In this document: one piece after another, positions 25,206 to 32,495 of the stretch
Position numbering within the stretch: position 1 is the stretch's first letter
How the letters are laid out: each line of letters starts with the position of its first letter
Assembly (NCBI RefSeq): GCF_008274695.1
Contig: NZ_VTOU01000001.1
Location: 744,001-808,000, forward strand
DNA: 64,000 bases
Direction: 5' to 3'
Source: Sphingomonas montanisoli
GTDB lineage: Bacteria; Pseudomonadota; Alphaproteobacteria; Sphingomonadales; Sphingomonadaceae
Program-made: the position numbers and the translations under genes
Notes under the pieces: generated by a model
What the model saw: only the letters and a program-made list of their open reading frames with translations
The model's database searches: none
Told to the model about the DNA's origin: nothing

Positions 25206-26177
25206 TCACACCCTAACCATCACCCGTTTCTCTTCCGTCGTCAGAAAATCCGCCGCCGTAACCTGCGCCCACAGCCGCTCGCGATCCTCGGCCAGCGCGG
25301 GTACCCGATCGAGGTCGATGCCCAGCGTCATGCCCGGCCACCACGCGCCCAGCCCGCCCGCAATCCCGTCCAAAATCTTCGTCGCCAGCGGCACGATCGT
25401 CTGCCGCCACAGCGCCCGGTTCGCCTCCGAATAGTTGGCGTAGGTCGCATCCCCCGGTAGGCCCAGCAGCAGCGGCGGCACGCCGAAGGCCAGCGCGATC
25501 TCGCGCGCCGCCGCGGCCTTCAGCCCCACGAAGTCCATGTCCGCCGGCGTCAGGCTCATCGCCTGCCAGCTGAGGCCACCTTCCAGCAGCATCGGCCGCC
25601 CCGCATTGGCCGCCCCCGCAAAGCTCGCATCCATCTCGGCGCGCAACTTGTCATATTGGTCGGCCGAAAGCGTCGCCCCGCTCTCCCCCGGCGCATAGAC
25701 CAAAGCCCCCGAAGGCCGCGCCGCATTGTCGAGCAGCGCCTTGTTCCACCGCGTCGCCGCATTGTGGATCGCCACCGCCCCCGCCGCAGCACCCAGGCAC
25801 CCCAGCCCATAATGATCGTCGAGCGGATGGAAGCGCTTCAAATGGATCACGCGATCCCGCGCATCGGAGGTAACGTTACCAACCGCCGCCCGATCGGCGG
25901 GCACGAACCGCGCCACCCTATCCCCCACGCGATAGAGGTATGCCGCCGGCCACCCGCTCGCATCGGCCTCCACGCTCACCCGCTCGGGCCGCAGCGCGAA
26001 CAGCTCGCCCGGCCGCCCACCCGCATCCACCGCCACGTCGACATAGCCATTGCCGTGGAGCAGCAGGTGCGCCGCGATCGTCTCCATCAGCCCCTGCCCG
26101 CCGCTCTCGGCCGACACGAGCCTGACGGCCGCATCCTCCCCCGTCACCACCAGGCTCGCCACGCCCTCCGCGACCAT
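25206..26177 (-). pseudogene. Phage/GTA portal protein (HK97 / RcGTA g3), 5'-truncated
   Basis: 323 codons. VAEGVASL, LLHGNGYVDVAVDAGGRPGEL, LRPERVSVEADASGWPAAYLY, VIHLKRFHPLDDHYGLG, AALDNAARPSGALVY-like and FGVPPLLLGLPGDATYANYSEANRALW are canonical HK97-type portal segments. Normal portals start about 60-70 residues earlier, before RMVAEGVAS; here that point fuses with the g1-like gene. The intervening terminase gene is gone. The truncated protein could hardly assemble a 12-mer portal. Confidence 0.82.
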
Positions 26178-26580
26178 CGTCGCCCTTCAGCCGCTTCGCG
26201 ATCGCCTTCACCTCATCGGTGATCGCGGCGCGCATCTCGTCCTCGGTCTCGATCGATCCGCCGTCCTTCATCCGCGCGCGATAGGCGGCCAGCATCGCCA
26301 GCCCCAGCCGATCCGAATATTCGCGGACATAGCATTTGATCTCACCCCCGTGGATCACCGCGCGTTCGACGCCGAACAAGGCGCGGCCCAGCAATTCGGT
26401 CTCCAGCCGCGCATAAGCCTCGCCCAGCGCCGCCATCCACCCATCCCGAAACGCCGCATCCTTGCGCCGCAGCCGATACACCGTCGTCGAACTCAACCCC
26501 GACTCCCGGCACGCCTCCGACACGTTCAAGCTGTGCCCCAGCACGTCCAGAAACTTTGCGCGTTTGCTTTCGGTCCCCAC
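26178..26580 (-). pseudogene. GTA g1 / small-terminase-like protein, 3' end deleted
   Basis: Starts at a GTG (26580) behind GGGAGAGG. SLNVSEACRESGLSSTTVYR is a helix-turn-helix; MAALGEAYARLETELLGRAL and VREYSDRLGLAMLAAYR are characteristic of the first gene of sphingomonad GTA clusters. Conserved sequence stops at IAKRLKGDD, where it meets the portal remnant in another frame; the reading frame then continues antisense-like to 25918. In RcGTA this protein partners the large terminase. Confidence 0.72.
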
Positions 26581-26725
26581 ATCGCCTCTCCCGGAAACGA
26601 CAAGGGCCGGACAGCGCCCCCTTCTGGAGACGCCCCGGCCCTCGACGCAATTTTCGATCTTGCGACTCACCTACCCGATGAGCGTCACGATGTCAAGAGA
26701 TTTTACCGATTTGGTGAAATATCTA

Positions 26726-26927
26726 AATCCTCTCCCGGAGGGAGAGGGGGACCATCCGCAGGATGGTGGAGAGGTATTGGCCGGCAGCGAAGGTCTCGTT
26801 TGCGGAGAATACCCCTCCACCGGCTGCGCCGGTCCCCCTCCCCCTCCGGGGGAGGACTTGCGAAAGCACTCCTCATTGCGAGGAGCCGAAGGCGACGCGG
26901 CAATCGCTCGCAATGACAAAGCGGAGA
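26726..26927. repeat. Composite interspersed palindrome plus TCATTGCGAG element
   Basis: CCTCTCCCGGAGGGAGAGGG and GACCATCCGC/GGATGGTGGAGAGGT at the left, GAATACCCCTCCACCGGC and GCCGGTCCCCCTCCCCCTCC at the right (CCTCCCC family), then TCATTGCGAGGAGCCGAAGG with GCGACGCGGCAATCGC at 26875-26920. Between the GTA cluster and the SOUL gene, an otherwise gene-free 400 bp (26671-27070). The rest of that gap shows GGCCGCAGGCC-like inverted repeats and no ORF I believe. Confidence 0.75.
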
Positions 26928-27070
26928 GGAGTCCTGCAACGGGCCGCAGGCCCGCAAGGCCGAACGGCCGCCGCGCCTTATTGGCGCGAAGCCAAGGCGC
27001 GCGGATGCGCGCCGCCCGGCGTAGGAAACCCATCAAAATGCCATTTTGATGGGAGCCCGGTGAGGGCAAA

Positions 27071-27688
27071 TCAGAGACTCAAACCCACCAGAATCTCGTT
27101 CTGCTTCACCGTCCCCGGCTTCAGCGGCGAGTTGTAATAGGCATGTTCGACATCGCCCGCCGCCACGCGCTCGCGCCCGGAAATCCAGCCCAGCAGCTCC
27201 GCCGCCTTGTCCGCGAACAGCTTGTCGTTGGGCTTGCCGCTCACCTTCACCGCCGCCACGTCGCGCGCCGGGATCTCGACGATCGCGATCCCTTCGCCCG
27301 GTTCGGGCACGTCCTTGCGGGTCATGCCTTCGGGCAACAGGAAACGGATGCGCCAGCTGCCGCCGCTCGCCGGTTCGGCCAGGATCGGCATCGCGATCGG
27401 GATTTCGTCATCCTGATCCTTGTCCGCGCGCGCGCCGCCGAACATATAGTCGGCGAGCAGGCCAAAGCCATTGCCCAGCGCCCGATCGCGCGAACCATGC
27501 TGGATCGTCTCGATCGCCAGCATCGCGGGATAACGGCGCAGCTCGAACGCACCTTCGCTCGCCAGCAATTCGTGTCGCGGCGCCTTCGCCTGGCGTTCCT
27601 TCAGGTACAGATAGGCCGCCCCGCCCGCCGCCACGGCGACCGCGCCCGCAACCCACTTGCCCCAACCGAACTTCTTCGCTTCCGCCAT
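27071..27688 (-). CDS. SOUL family heme-binding protein
   Basis: 205 aa. One N-terminal membrane anchor (KWVAGAVAVAAGGAAYLYL), then the SOUL fold: FELRRYPAMLAIETI, the RDRALGNGFGLLADYMFGG stretch, IPIAMPILAEP, WRIRFLLPEGMT, and the final EHAYYNSPLKPGTVKQNEI, which is highly conserved in the family. Probably binds heme or porphyrin at the membrane. Monocistronic. Confidence 0.92.
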   Translation of the reverse strand: MAEAKKFGWGKWVAGAVAVAAGGAAYLYLKERQAKAPRHELLASEGAFELRRYPAMLAIETIQHGSRDRALGNGFGLLADYMFGGARADKDQDDEIPIAMPILAEPASGGSWRIRFLLPEGMTRKDVPEPGEGIAIVEIPARDVAAVKVSGKPNDKLFADKAAELLGWISGRERVAAGDVEHAYYNSPLKPGTVKQNEILVGLSL

Positions 27689-27771
27689 ATACGCGCTCCT
27701 TGGACGGGATCGCGCCTAGCAATCGACTTTGTCCGGAAAAGGGCGCTTTCAGCCCGCCGTCGGGAGGAGGA

Positions 27772-28620
27772 TCAGGAAAGCCGCCGCGCTGCCTCCGCCG
27801 GTGGCGTGCCCGGCATCGGCGCATGCTCGGCCGCCCACGCCATCACCTTCACCACCTTGCGATCGACCGCGCTCAGCCCGTGAAGCGCTCCGCCCAGTCC
27901 GATCCGCGCCCGCACCTCGACCGGCACCAGATCCACCGCCGCGCGCACCAGCATCTTCTGCACCGGCCGCATCGCCCGCGGCAGCAAAGGCGCCTCCCCC
28001 ATCATCGCCAGAAATTCGTGCAGGATCGGCGATTCCTCCAGCGCCGGCAGCGTCGCGGCCAGCATCGCCTCCCAATCCTCGGCCGATGTCGGTGCGCCCG
28101 TCGCGCCGTAAAGCCGCGCCGCCTCCGCTCCTTCGGCAAAGGCTTGCGACACTTCGCGCGGGTCGAGCGGCCGCGCATAAGCCGAATAAGCGTGGATGAA
28201 CCCGAAAGACGCCGTCGCCTGCACCCAATCGAGCAGGCGTACGTCATTGGCGTGATACGGCACGCCATCGGGCGTCTCGCCCCGCACCCGATCGTGCATC
28301 GCCACGACATGCGCGATCATCGCCTCGGCGGCGCTGCGCGGGCCATAGACCGTCATCATCGCCGCAAACCCCGTGCGCTTCAGCCGCCCGACCGGATCGC
28401 GCCGGAACGAGCTATGCTCCCACACCCCCGTGCGCACCGAAGGCTCGGCCAGTTCCAGCACCACCGCCGCCACGCCGCCGACGAACAGCGTCACCGGGTT
28501 GCGAAAGATCGCCCACGATATCGAATCCGCTGGCACCAGTGCCGGCTCGCCCCTCGGCTCGGCAAAATCGAATGCCATCCCTGCCGGCGGCGCCATCAAT
28601 TCACGAATATGATCCAACAT
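27772..28620 (-). CDS. Oxygenase MpaB family protein (DUF2236)
   Basis: 282 aa. Features of the latex-clearing protein/MpaB superfamily: VLELAEPSVRTGVWEHSSFRRDPVGRLKRT, MTVYG, HVVAMHDRVRGETPDG, YHANDVRLLDWVQATASFGFIHAYSAY. The conserved His and Arg-His residues in these blocks bind a b-type heme in characterised relatives. Substrate unknown. It lies in the same orientation as the flanking SOUL and GST genes but with separate gaps. Confidence 0.88.
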   Translation of the reverse strand: MLDHIRELMAPPAGMAFDFAEPRGEPALVPADSISWAIFRNPVTLFVGGVAAVVLELAEPSVRTGVWEHSSFRRDPVGRLKRTGFAAMMTVYGPRSAAEAMIAHVVAMHDRVRGETPDGVPYHANDVRLLDWVQATASFGFIHAYSAYARPLDPREVSQAFAEGAEAARLYGATGAPTSAEDWEAMLAATLPALEESPILHEFLAMMGEAPLLPRAMRPVQKMLVRAAVDLVPVEVRARIGLGGALHGLSAVDRKVVKVMAWAAEHAPMPGTPPAEAARRLS

Positions 28621-28661
28621 GGATCATTAAATGGTGATGATCGCCGCTTGTTCCAGAGTTT

Positions 28662-28742
28662 CGTCATTGCGAGGAGCCTAAGGCGACGAAGCAATCCACT
28701 CCGCAGTCCGGGATGGATTGCTTCGCTGCGCTAGCAATGACG
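28662..28742. repeat. TCATTGCGAGGAGC paired repeat
   Basis: CGTCATTGCGAGGAGCCTAA at the left and its near-complement GCTGCGCTAGCAATGACG at the right enclose two AAGCAATCCA/TGGATTGCTT units. A classic paired extragenic palindrome between the MpaB and GST genes, also seen at 22.1, 26.9, 29.9 and 41.5 kb. Confidence 0.8.
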
Positions 28743-28756
28743 AAAAGATGCGCGAT

Positions 28757-29404
28757 TCAAGCCTGCGCCTTCAGCCCCGCCACCCATGCCCTGGTCGCCG
28801 GGCACGCATCCATCGCGCGGGCATAGCCATCGCGCGCCGTGGTCCGCGCCACATAATCCAGCGCCGCGTCGGGCAATGCATAGCCCACCGTCCGCTGCGC
28901 GAACTCCAGCGCGTATGTCACCGAGATGTCGGCCGCCGTGAAGCGATCGCCCGCCACATAAGGCACGCGCGCCAGCTGCCGCGTCACCAGCCCCAGCCGG
29001 CTTTCGAATATCTCCATCCCCAGCCGCGCGCCCCAATTGTCCTTCTCGCCTTCGGGCGCCAGCATCCGGCTGACGGTGGCGATATAGGCCGCCCCGGCCA
29101 GCCCCGCTTCGCCCATGTGCAGGAACTGCAGATAGGCGCCGAAGCCCGCATCGTCCGGGCCCAATGCCAGCGGCGTCGGCCCGTATCGCGCGGCCAGATA
29201 TTCGATGATCGCCACGGATTCGACCATCACCATGTCGCCGTCCTGCAGCGCCGGGATGAACCCCGCCGGGTTGATCGCCAGGAACTCGGCATCATTCTCG
29301 ACGCCCTTGAGCATGTCGACGTCGCGCAGACGATAGGGCAGCCCCATCTCCTCGAGCATCCACGCCACCCGAAACCCGCGCCCCTCGCCCCAGACAGTGA
29401 TCAT
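28757..29404 (-). CDS. Glutathione S-transferase family protein
   Basis: 215 aa from MITVWGEGRGFRVAWMLEEM. N-terminal thioredoxin fold with NPAGFIPALQDGDMVMVESVAIIEYLAARYG; C-terminal domain with YVAGDRFTAADISVTYALEFA (the N-capping box). Gamma/beta-like, with a Gly-Arg-Gly turn in place of the usual Ser-containing active-site loop, so the catalytic residue is uncertain. Separate from the GST at 11.4 kb. Confidence 0.9.
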   Translation of the reverse strand: MITVWGEGRGFRVAWMLEEMGLPYRLRDVDMLKGVENDAEFLAINPAGFIPALQDGDMVMVESVAIIEYLAARYGPTPLALGPDDAGFGAYLQFLHMGEAGLAGAAYIATVSRMLAPEGEKDNWGARLGMEIFESRLGLVTRQLARVPYVAGDRFTAADISVTYALEFAQRTVGYALPDAALDYVARTTARDGYARAMDACPATRAWVAGLKAQA

Positions 29405-29454
29405 GTTCGACCCTCCCGCTTCGCGGCGCATTGCACCACCGCGCGAGGACGAAC

Positions 29455-29772
29455 TCAACCCTCGGCGAGTTTCATCATCACCAGCCCGCACACGATCAAC
29501 ACGGCCGCACCGATCCGCATCGCCGACGCCGCTTCGCCCAGCACCGCGATCCCGATGATGAACGCGCCGATCGCGCCGATCCCGGTCCACACCGTATAGG
29601 CCGTCCCCAGTGGCAGCGACCGCATCGACCACGACAGCAGCCCGAAACTGACGAACATCGCCGCGAAGGTCACGATCGACGGCACCAGCCGGCTGAACCC
29701 CTGCGATTGCTTCATCGCCGTCGCCCAGACGACCTCGAACAACCCTGCTATAATGAGCATGACCCACGCCAT
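29455..29772 (-). CDS. gdx: SMR family exporter, Gdx/SugE subtype
   Basis: 105 aa, four membrane helices. MAWVMLIIAGLFEVVWATAMKQSQGF holds the central Glu13-type proton/substrate site in the EVVWA context and the K-x-S-x-GF pattern typical of guanidinium exporters (SugE/Gdx) rather than EmrE drug pumps. WSMRSLPLGTAYTVWTGIGA and GAAVLIVCGLVMMKL follow. Start at 29772 has AAGGGAAG upstream within a hairpin (see the leader entry). Confidence 0.9.
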   Translation of the reverse strand: MAWVMLIIAGLFEVVWATAMKQSQGFSRLVPSIVTFAAMFVSFGLLSWSMRSLPLGTAYTVWTGIGAIGAFIIGIAVLGEAASAMRIGAAVLIVCGLVMMKLAEG

Positions 29773-29835
29773 GGCAGCTTCCCTTTCGGTGCTGCCGGGC
29801 CGTCCCGGTCTTGAACGCCCGTGGCCGGGCACGGG
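29773..29835 (-). promoter_or_regulatory. Possible guanidine-II (mini-ykkC)-like leader of the exporter gene
   Basis: On the minus strand, hairpin 2 is CCGGG-ACGG-CCCGG (29808-29795), a five-bp stem with the ACGR tetraloop that defines mini-ykkC. A third inverted repeat GGCAGC...GCTGCC (29796-29773) holds the Shine-Dalgarno AAGGGAAG in its loop and shares the GG of hairpin 2, so the two are mutually exclusive. Hairpin 1 (29835-29818, CCCGTG/CACGGG) lies 9 nt upstream but has no ACGR loop, so the two-hairpin consensus is only half met. The gene downstream is the expected kind. Confidence 0.45.
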
Positions 29836-29927
29836 AACGTGGTCTCCGCGCGAAGCGATTTAGGGATGGGCGGACAGGGGGTCAACCACCCTCGCTCGCC
29901 CCACCCCCGGACGTTCACCCCATTCGT

Positions 29928-29960
29928 CATTGCGAGCGAAGCGAAGCAATCCAGGATGAC
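29928..29960. repeat. TCATTGCGAGCGAAGCGAAG unit
   Basis: TCGTCATTGCGAGCGAAGCG followed by AAGCAATCCAGGATGACGA: a single member of the interspersed family, in the gap upstream of the exporter gene and beyond the DUF6456 stop. Confidence 0.7.
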
Positions 29961-29978
29961 GAGGGGACGGAACGCCCC

Positions 29979-30521
29979 TCACGCAATCCGATAATAATCC
30001 CCCACCCGATCCAGCCCCATCCCCAGCACCAGCTTGCCCGCGCGCCGTGGCCAGCCGAGCGCCTTTTCCGCCGCCTCGATCCCCTCGCCCGCGCACACCA
30101 CGCGCCATAGGATGTCGCTCAGCCCGCCGCCCGCCGCCGCCACGGCCGCTTCGAAGCGGCGTTTGGCGTCGATCATCGCCGTAGTCGCGTCGGCGCCGCG
30201 CGGTGGCCCGCGCCGGCCGCTGCCCGACGGGCCCGCATCCCAGCGCATCGTCACGCGCGCGCCGAGGCCCGCCATCTCGTAATCCGCGCGCAGCCGCTCG
30301 CCCGCCAGATATTGCCGTTCGCTCACCAGTCCGCGCGCGAACAGCCAGCCGAGCGGCGATTCCGCCGCATTCACCATCACCGTCCGACCCCGCCGCGCGC
30401 CCGCGCAACCATCCTTTGGGCCGCGCACCGCCCCGATCCCCGGCTCCAGCCGCCGCTCCTCGATCAACCGCCCCGCCATCGCACTCTCCATCATCCGAAT
30501 CACCGAATTTACACTTGCCAT
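29979..30521 (-). CDS. DUF6456 domain-containing protein
   Basis: 180 aa from Met at 30521 (30542 also possible). NAAESPLGWLFARGLVSERQ, YLAGERLRADYEMAGLGARVTMRWD, DAKRRFEAAVAAAGGGLSDILWRVVCAGEGIEAAEKALGWP, and GKLVLGMGLDRVGDYY are the conserved blocks of DUF6456, an alphaproteobacterial family near ribosomal or replication loci often annotated as helix-turn-helix. Function unproven. It is divergent from an XRE gene 54 bp away. Confidence 0.8.
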   Translation of the reverse strand: MASVNSVIRMMESAMAGRLIEERRLEPGIGAVRGPKDGCAGARRGRTVMVNAAESPLGWLFARGLVSERQYLAGERLRADYEMAGLGARVTMRWDAGPSGSGRRGPPRGADATTAMIDAKRRFEAAVAAAGGGLSDILWRVVCAGEGIEAAEKALGWPRRAGKLVLGMGLDRVGDYYRIA

Positions 30522-30575
30522 CGCGGAGCATCTGTAGGACATAGGATAACCAAATCGGTTTTACGGGAGCCCGAC

Positions 30576-31142
30576 ATGATCACCTGCATTCGCGAGGTTC
30601 GCCGCGCCAAGGGCATGACGCTGCAAGATGTCGCCGATGCCTGCGTGCCGCCCACGACCGCACAGACGATCGGCCGGCTTGAAACCGGCACGCGCACTGT
30701 CTCCGTCGGCTGGCTCAATCGGATCGCAGGGGCTTTGGGGGTCGAGGCCGCCGAACTGGTCAAGCTGCCCGACCGCGCCGACCTGCCCGTCGCCGCGATC
30801 CTGTCGCCCGACGGCGCCGTCGCCCCGCGCCATCCGCAGACGATCACCCCGCCGCATCCGGAGGAGGGCGCCGTCGCGATCACCGTGTCGGCCAGCTTCG
30901 GCGACTATCGCCACGGCGACGTCCTGTGGTGCGATCGCATCGCCCCCGAAGGCTTCGCCGCCACGCTCAATCGCGACGTGCTGGTCCCGCGCCCGGCGGG
31001 TCGCTTCGTCTTCGGCCGTCTGATCGGCCGCGAGGGCGCCAGGCTCCAGATCCTGCCCCCCGGCCCCGGCACGCGCCAGCAGGTCGTCGACAACGCCCCC
31101 TGGCTCGCGGTCGCGACGCGGCTCGTCAGGGATATGCGCTAA
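30576..31142 (+). CDS. XRE family regulator with degenerate S24-like C-terminus
   Basis: 188 aa. Helix-turn-helix IREVRRAKGMTLQDVADACV, TAQTIGRLETGTRTVSVGWLNRIAGALGV. The second half (AITVSASFGDYRHGDVLWCD, PRPAGRFVFGRLIGREG, ILPPGPGTRQQ) resembles the LexA/S24 fold of phage-type repressors but lacks the catalytic Ser of the GDSM motif, so no self-cleavage is expected. It is divergent from DUF6456. An ATAGGATAA element at 30540 may be a -10 box. Confidence 0.82.
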   Translation: MITCIREVRRAKGMTLQDVADACVPPTTAQTIGRLETGTRTVSVGWLNRIAGALGVEAAELVKLPDRADLPVAAILSPDGAVAPRHPQTITPPHPEEGAVAITVSASFGDYRHGDVLWCDRIAPEGFAATLNRDVLVPRPAGRFVFGRLIGREGARLQILPPGPGTRQQVVDNAPWLAVATRLVRDMR

Positions 31143-31161
31143 AGCCCTCATCTCCCCCACC

Positions 31162-31238
31162 CCGTTCGTGTCGAGCGAAGTCGAGACACGTTGGCCAGGC
31201 GCGCGTGAACGTGTCTCGACTTCGCTCGACACGAACGG
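31162..31238. repeat. Inverted repeat of the GTCGAGCGAAGTCGAG family
   Basis: 31-bp arms (31162-31192 and 31208-31238), left arm CCGTTCGTGTCGAGCGAAG then TCGAGACACGTT, right arm its perfect complement, 15-bp loop. It lies between the XRE and ParD-like genes. A related copy lies inside cpaD at 58.13-58.20 kb. Confidence 0.9.
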
Positions 31239-31265
31239 AGACGGGTTGGCCCTGACCGCGCAACA

Positions 31266-31303
31266 TTGACCTCCTGATATACGAACCATATACGGTCCAT
31301 ATA
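31266..31303 (+). promoter_or_regulatory. Promoter of parD-like/map with direct repeats
   Basis: TTGACC (31266-31271), 17 bp, TATACG (31289-31294) make a good sigma-70 promoter. Two CCATATA direct repeats (31286-31292 and 31297-31303) overlap the -10 element and could be operator half-sites for the ParD-like protein (inference). Confidence 0.6.
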
Positions 31304-31316
31304 TCGGGAGACGCAT

Positions 31317-31526
31317 ATGGGCATCGTGAAAATCGACGAGGATCTGCACGAGGATATCCGCCGCGCATCCAGCGTGATGTGCCGATCAATCAACGCGCAG
31401 GCCGAATATTGGATGAAGATCGGCATGCTGGCCGAAGCGCATCCGACCTTGAGCTTCAACGAGATCGTCCGCATGCAACTGGCCGCCGCGAATGTGCATC
31501 TCACGGACGCGTTGATCACCGCCTGA
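31317..31526 (+). CDS. ParD-like family protein
   Basis: 69 aa. VKIDEDLHEDIRRASSVMCR and SINAQAEYWMKIGMLAEAHP match the ParD_like family (PF11903), a ribbon-helix-helix relative, then LSFNEIVRMQLAAANV. Its stop overlaps the ATG of map (TGATG), so the usual position of a ParE toxin is taken by methionine aminopeptidase. This pairing is known in other proteobacteria but its purpose is not established to my knowledge. Confidence 0.85.
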   Translation: MGIVKIDEDLHEDIRRASSVMCRSINAQAEYWMKIGMLAEAHPTLSFNEIVRMQLAAANVHLTDALITA

Positions 31527-32308
31527 TGGTCAAGACGCCTGACGAAATCGCGCTGATGCGCATCTCCGGCAAGCTGCTCGCCAGCGTGTTCGAAATGCTC
31601 GACGGGCAGGATCTGGCCGGCCTCTCGACGATGGCGGTCAACGATCTGGTCGATCGCTTCATCACCGTCGACCTTGCCGCCCGCCCCGCGAGCAAGGGGC
31701 AATATGGCTTCAAATATGTGCTCAACTGCTCGATCAACCATGTCGTGTGCCACGGCGTGCCCGATGCGGCGCAGTTGATCCGCGACGGCGACATCATCAA
31801 CCTCGATATCACGCTGGAAAACAACGGCTTCATCGCGGATTCGAGCAAGACCTACATCGTCGGCGAAGTCTCCCCCGCCGCCCGTCGCCTCGTGAAGGTG
31901 ACGCAGGAGGCGCTGTGGAAGGGGATCGCGCAGGTCCGCCCCGGCGCCTATCTGGGCGATATCGGCGCGGCGATCGAACGCCATGCCAAGAAGAACGGCT
32001 ATTCGGTCGTCCGCGAATATTGCGGCCACGGCATCGGCCGCGAGATGCACGAAGAACCGACGATTCTCCATTTCGGCCGCCCCGGCTCCGGCCTGCGCCT
32101 GCGCGAAGGCATGGTCTTCACGATCGAACCGATGCTGAACCAGGGCACCCGCAAGGTCTCGGTCGAGGAAGACGGGTGGACGGTCGTGACCAACGATCGC
32201 AAGCTTTCGGCGCAGTTCGAACATAGCGTGGCCGTCACCGCCACCGGCGTCGAGATCCTTACGTTGCGCCGCGACGAAGCGCCCATGCTGGCCCGGCTCG
32301 CGGCCTAA
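31526..32308 (+). CDS. map: Type I methionine aminopeptidase
   Basis: 260 aa. The five metal ligands are in place: DGDIINLDITLENNGFIADSS (two Asp), GHGIGREMHEEP (His), TIEPML (Glu), and FEHSVAVT (Glu), with CHGVP substrate His. It removes N-terminal Met from nascent proteins. It is coupled to the ParD-like gene, so it may be a second, specialised copy of the essential enzyme; that needs the rest of the genome. Confidence 0.95.
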   Translation: MVKTPDEIALMRISGKLLASVFEMLDGQDLAGLSTMAVNDLVDRFITVDLAARPASKGQYGFKYVLNCSINHVVCHGVPDAAQLIRDGDIINLDITLENNGFIADSSKTYIVGEVSPAARRLVKVTQEALWKGIAQVRPGAYLGDIGAAIERHAKKNGYSVVREYCGHGIGREMHEEPTILHFGRPGSGLRLREGMVFTIEPMLNQGTRKVSVEEDGWTVVTNDRKLSAQFEHSVAVTATGVEILTLRRDEAPMLARLAA

Positions 32309-32310
32309 TC

Positions 32311-32436
32311 ATCCTCCCCCGCCAGGGGGAGGTGTCAGCGCAGCTGACGGAGGGGTAGGGCAACGGCAAACTCGATAAGAGTCGCAGCCTCCCCCTCCGT
32401 CGCCTTCGGCGCCACCTCCCCCTGGCGGGGGAGGAT
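32311..32436. repeat. Composite interspersed palindrome (CCTCCCC family)
   Basis: 24-bp perfect outer arms (32311-32334 ATCCTCCCCCGCCAGGG..., 32413-32436) with inner GTCAGCGCAGCTGACGGAGG and AGGGGTA, plus CCCCCTCCGTCGCC. It lies between map and the ammonium transporter gene. Confidence 0.88.
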
Positions 32437-32495
32437 TGTGAGTTGCACACCCTTCTCTCCCCCGTTAGCAGCCGCAAAAAATATCGTTCGGGGGG

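Noticed and set aside
22938-26580. A complete prophage
   Set aside because: No integrase, terminase, capsid or lysis genes and no attachment-site duplication; the arrangement matches a reduced GTA cluster.
29773-29880. Guanidine-I (ykkC) or guanidine-III riboswitch upstream of gdx
   Set aside because: The longer conserved blocks of ykkC-I and the CCGGACGAGG-type pseudoknot of class III are not present; only the ACGG hairpin fits class II.
31148-32224. 358-codon minus-strand frame over map
   Set aside because: Shadow of the map gene and of the repeat; the plus-strand frame has all aminopeptidase ligands.
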